A stretch of DNA of 64,000 nucleotides. It comes from an uncultured beta proteobacterium. Lineage in GTDB: Bacteria; Pseudomonadota; Gammaproteobacteria; Burkholderiales; Burkholderiaceae_C. Location: assembly GCA_903886275.1 (NCBI GenBank), contig CAISLN010000022.1:1-64000 (forward strand). The letters run 5' to 3'. Of this stretch, positions 62,301 through 64,000 are shown piece by piece; within the stretch, counting starts at the first letter, position 1; every line of letters starts with the position of its first letter. The position numbers were made by a program, and so were the translations under genes. The notes under the pieces were generated by a model that did not search any database, was not told the origin of the DNA, and saw only the letters and a program-made list of their open reading frames with translations.

Positions 62301-64000
62301 GTAGTCAGCGCCCCGGCCCTGATCCAAGCTCTTGGCATCCATTGCAAAGCTGGTCGGCACTTGCTTGGTTTTCTCAGTCGATTTGTTGGCGTCAGAGAGC
62401 ATCTTCAGGCGCTGCTCGTACCGGTCCATGTTTGAGCGCAGGTTGTCAAATACCCCGTTCTTGTTTGTCGAGTCGAACCCACTTCGACCGCGCACAGCCT
62501 TGTTGATGGCGCTGAGTTTTTCCAATGCTTCATTGGAATGGCGCCCCGCCATCGCCTGTGCTTTGTTGGCCGGGGTATCGCCGGGGCTGGTGTACGTCCA
62601 GGCTGTTGGTAGTCCGCGACCTTCCACCAGTTCAGCGGCCACCGCATCAAACTCTGCCAGTTGTTCGGCACTGGCGGGCTTGTTGTTGCGCTTGTAGTAG
62701 CGCACGTCCTTTTGCTCGGCCAAGCCAGCGCGGATTTTTGCCAGGGCAGTGGCGAGTTCGTCCTTGGCCCTGCCCACAAACTTGTCAGCGCGGGCGGTGT
62801 CCTCCACATACTGTTCAGCCTTGGTAAAAAGCGACTCGACCAGCGTGGTGTACGCGGCCTTGAGTTCCGCCCTGACGCCTGACTTGTAGGCAAACCCGTG
62901 GCTCACATAGTCGCCGCTCGGGCTGGTGCTGACCTTGAACGTGCGGGTGCCATCGGGGTTGACCGTCCAGGTGGAGGTGGCCTTGCCGTCTTGGCGTCCA
63001 AGGTAGTGGTCCAGCGCGTGAAACCACTCATGGGCCAGAGCGCCCGCACCGTTCATCTTGGTCAGGTTCATCACCGCGTGTTCGCGCTCATAGTGCGCCC
63101 TTGCGCTGCTCAAGCCCTGCCCACGCGCACCAAATGCCAGCGCCAGATCGCCGTTCAAGCCTATGGCCTTGGGCGGTATGCCCAGCACATCGGCCAGATC
63201 GTGCAGCCCGTCAAATGCGGCGTTCATGACCTCCTGGCGCTCGGTCTGGTTATTCCAGTTGCCAAACTCCACGCCCCTGAACCCGAAGGTGTCCTTGAAG
63301 TGCTGGCCCTGGACATCGCCCGTCCTGCGTGGCACACCGGTACGCAGGGTGCTTTCGGACTGGGGCAGATCAGCCTCGCCAAAGGTGGTGCTGGTCTCCA
63401 GAATCTCGGTGGCGTGCTGCGCCATGTATTGCATGGCATCGTTGCGGGTGGCAAAGGTCTGGTCAACCACCTTGACGCGCTTGTGGTCGCTGATGTCGCG
63501 CCAGATTTCATAGACCATCGTGGCGTCGGCTTTGTCTGCCGCCGATGGTGGGGGCGTGTACTGCGCCGCCTTCTCGGCCCACTGCGCGGTAACGCGGTCG
63601 TAGTCAGCTTGTGTGATGGTGCCGACCTGGAGGCGCTTCTTGGCGTTTTGCATCATGGCGTATTCAAACTTGCCAGGAGCGTTGTCGTCAGCCGCCTTTG
63701 CCGCCATGTCGGCCTTGAGCTGCGCGTCCACCTCTGCCGCGCTGGGTGCCTTGTACCCTTGCACGCGAGTGGCGACCACCCGGTGCTTTTGGGCAACGGC
63801 GAGCAGCGGCAATGCGGCCTCTGCCTTGGCTTTGGTGTCGAAGTAGTGGCCGACCTGGCGGGGCTGACCCATGCGATCCTTGTTGCGAAGGTCGCTGATC
63901 ACCCACTTACCGGCAAGGCTTTCGCGCTTGCCCGTTACGGGGTCATAGTTCTGAATGTCAAAGCCACCGACAACCTGCCCGATCTGAAAACGCTTGGCCC
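56376..64000 (-). CDS. giant phage-type polyvalent protein (5' end outside window)
   Basis: The frame is open to the window edge, so at least 2,540 residues and an unseen N-terminus. Modules read from N to C: an LPD1-like region (FGFRGVEFGNWNNQTERQEV..., nt 63,117-63,290) leading into zincin motif HEWFH (63,018-63,032); a conserved phage module with YREVLLTLP, FVEEIQSDWGQ and ADRYDLSKQ (about 60,620-61,590); a second zincin motif HELMH (60,045-60,059); an ADP-ribosyltransferase-like module with FYHGTRDDF and GDGVYVVSS (about 59,030-59,470); and a long helical C-terminus with an LPD38-like region and one hydrophobic segment (about 57,270-57,335). Such polyvalent proteins are known to be injected with phage DNA to counter host defence. 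Domain names come from memory. Confidence 0.85.
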   Translation of the reverse strand, partial: AKRFQIGQVVGGFDIQNYDPVTGKRESLAGKWVISDLRNKDRMGQPRQVGHYFDTKAKAEAALPLLAVAQKHRVVATRVQGYKAPSAAEVDAQLKADMAAKAADDNAPGKFEYAMMQNAKKRLQVGTITQADYDRVTAQWAEKAAQYTPPPSAADKADATMVYEIWRDISDHKRVKVVDQTFATRNDAMQYMAQHATEILETSTTFGEADLPQSESTLRTGVPRRTGDVQGQHFKDTFGFRGVEFGNWNNQTERQEVMNAAFDGLHDLADVLGIPPKAIGLNGDLALAFGARGQGLSSARAHYEREHAVMNLTKMNGAGALAHEWFHALDHYLGRQDGKATSTWTVNPDGTRTFKVSTSPSGDYVSHGFAYKSGVRAELKAAYTTLVESLFTKAEQYVEDTARADKFVGRAKDELATALAKIRAGLAEQKDVRYYKRNNKPASAEQLAEFDAVAAELVEGRGLPTAWTYTSPGDTPANKAQAMAGRHSNEALEKLSAINKAVRGRSGFDSTNKNGVFDNLRSNMDRYEQRLKMLSDANKSTEKTKQVPTSFAMDAKSLDQGRGADYWTTPHEMVARAFQGYVEDRVAAKGGKSPFLNYAPENSAILTPWGLKRPYPAGAERKAMNAAFDAFVRAIKVRETDQGTAMYSRTWRSALADGIDALTVKAAPADGWLATIKGMVNKGTVKAAEVEWSGVTDWIKMQGGKVSKEDVAAFLKGNGVKVTETVLGAPLSEDPEGIAARKAVFDRYEPEIGRIYKDMDQSADTETQMKQLADLMDKRDAEADAAYTIPENDPSKFDQYQLPGGENYREVLLTLPPKDSVKTKTVQSPRGWGDTDGVNLGVQRTGDTGADYRSGHWNQPNVLAHIRVNDRVDADGKKVLFVEEIQSDWGQAGKKKGFVTPGKLPDGWTVVEQPTYRYRGGPQDGTEWMVYDKTKTQTGLGSSTREGAIASATTPGPLSGVPDAPFVTKTDAWVALALKRVIKMAVDGGYDRVAFVNGQQSADRYDLSKQISAFNYEPIGDTGTYEIEALDHAGRAVIEEDDVPLSRIEELVGKEIAKKVEAREGKVFGQSYRDWHRLSGLDLKVGGEGMKAFYDQIVPAAVKDVLRKLGGGQMETMDMKVPRTGLSDRFEWVGPDLSADDVARVAADNSHPAQIQQHLREIAEAMRSGMGQAEAINDFASIRAAEALGGTMQPGAPATTQQISFAITPAMKEQASKGMPLFSEGTNATPTTVPALEQAITEFTGKFLGNQLGRIVATTADQIKSTWEPLVGRVNLESEGDAVKAQAFYDRTTKTVFLIADHIEAGTEQAVLAHELMHKHGQAVLGEAGWNKLHGTIQTWKQAQEGTQERAVYDYASQRVNAAGAGLSSQELFPYAVEGALKLGIKPSLMAAPGTVARWLETVKQALHQVWSKITGKPETFKAQDLVDLAFGIAQRENNPGLAIADQTETPAFKKWYGDWHNAVGGAANERGRANDVNGIQRQGGVGTNAHGPVTVGDITFTGTTGPIGRDAKPVIFYHGTRDDFAVVRRDHPNRKDKGWLGDGVYVVSSADMADDYAWAKHGQSGRSIMPLFMAVGNPYIATQAVKDKYSKASASEITKFTENLKAQGHDGVAMVHVNGVVELVAFSNTDVKSAIGNNGNFDGTNPDIQYSRKQFGQFGDLTPDQLEAVKNVIGVPKTLKERAAQFGQDWRTETAQGVFDQFSPILAYSTKGYMQARMSKGSSSTLEAIFMYGKPYIDENGDINGQFDHANGGQNGFASVLAKLDGEHDRFLLWVAATRAERLKTIGLENLFSDTDIARLKTTNQGQLQNGKDRAAAYNTALRGLMDYNNAMLDIAWQRGLISAETRRMFQDMPYVPFYRLMEEGIVQGFVAKGGLVNQQAWKRLSGGTEKLHADLLANVLKNWSHLIEASARNESAKTTLNEAVRLGAAQEVPSGTPGKGLVHFRENTTTELKLDPATGLYARVEKYVPAGQTYKDANGVSQVSNGTAQVMENVERTFSVSDPYLLDAITSIDNTYRAPKVMRDFKQLLTSAVTVNPAFKLRNLIRDSIQATLLDELSYNPVKNAAKGLALTKIDSETRAKLLFSGGMIRFGSMLDGNNADMARELVTRGVPEAHILDNANKVEAMWSHHIKPAFDAYQELGDRSEQVNRAALYEILTRPVADGGKGMTHGEASFWARDLMDFSMSGKWQAVRFLTQTVPFLNAGLQGAYKLGKSTAKNKARAGIVMGAVVMASLALLGAGHDDPEWKKREDWDRDNYWWFKVGGYAFRVPKPFEVGAIGTLAERLAELAFDDEMTGERFKERLISLVTQQLRLNPVPQLVKPLLELYANKNFFTDRPIETQGMEKLLPEDRSSENTSGTAKLLGSLGLPNPVSPGNTLSPVQVDSLIRGYFSWVGTSITTALDYGIFHPLENKGAAVPMKLKDVFLAGNFVESLPAGSSRYVTQLYEQAAEIEQAYGSYRKKLMAGDQAGADALMKKEGNKINQVLLVRKLIERESMLSKQIIEVRNDKKMSGPQKRVEIDGLTKQKDELAQMLKPG

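Noticed and set aside
56376-64000. Giant protein as an N4-like virion RNA polymerase
   Set aside because: Size and phage context fit, but I could not find T7-type polymerase motifs; the readable modules are zincin, ART-like and LPD-type.

Overview
The window looks like a chromosomal segment of a Betaproteobacterium of the order Burkholderiales, most likely family Comamonadaceae (Rhodoferax/Polaromonas-like; the genus is an inference). Supporting signs are high-GC codon use, a PHA phasin, the earP-efp pair with Arg32 in EF-P, clpS-clpA, a MaoC-phosphotransacetylase fusion beside ackA, a bioMNY transporter and a PEP-CTERM exported protein. About 54 kb is ordinary, gene-dense chromosome; the last 9.5 kb is the left end of an integrated mobile element.

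Layout. 1-5 kb: the end of a class II aldolase gene, then a tightly overlapping run bioM-bioN-bioY-acyl-CoA ligase-thiolase (biotin/pimelate-type cluster). 5-9 kb: nitroreductase, chemoreceptor, orphan ParA and PEP-CTERM protein. 9.2-16.4 kb: tRNA-His, ppiD, tRNA-Val, HU, pgsA, uvrC, divergent from earP-efp. 16.4-29.9 kb: HDOD protein, TPR-like protein, tdh-kbl with a divergent XRE-cupin regulator and a perfect operator palindrome, LOG protein, an operon-like run nitroreductase-pncB-hydroxyacid dehydrogenase-rmuC-MFS, a phasin with a well-formed promoter flanked by two identical-type boxes, patatin lipoprotein and DUF1499 protein. 29.9-37.3 kb: clpA, clpS, icd, DUF192, ackA, pta fusion.

37.7-52 kb is a maltose/maltodextrin island, all on the minus strand: lamB, cytoplasmic GH13 glucosidase, malK, malE, malF, malG, an unusual ClpP-fold-like lipoprotein, a stand-alone CBM41 protein, two exported GH13 amylases (the second a lipoprotein with a 13-Gly tract), a LacI regulator and a SHOCT protein. 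A 20-bp perfect palindrome upstream of lamB is the best operator candidate. Together these genes would bind and cut alpha-glucans outside the cell, import maltodextrins through LamB and MalEFGK, and hydrolyse them in the cytoplasm.

52.5-54.3 kb: a periplasmic histidine phosphatase and a photolyase-like protein whose domains appear circularly permuted. From about 54,477 the sequence changes: an 18-bp remnant of a tRNA-Ser 3' end, clusters of short direct repeats, three TGTTCG-N16-CGAACA inverted repeats, a 78-bp duplicated leader, a small membrane protein, a tyrosine integrase, and a giant (at least 2,540 residue) polyvalent protein that runs off the window. I read this as the left end of a prophage or related element inserted at a tRNA-Ser gene. 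The giant protein, with two zincin-type HExxH motifs, an ADP-ribosyltransferase-like module and a C-terminal LPD38-like region, is the most interesting object in the window.
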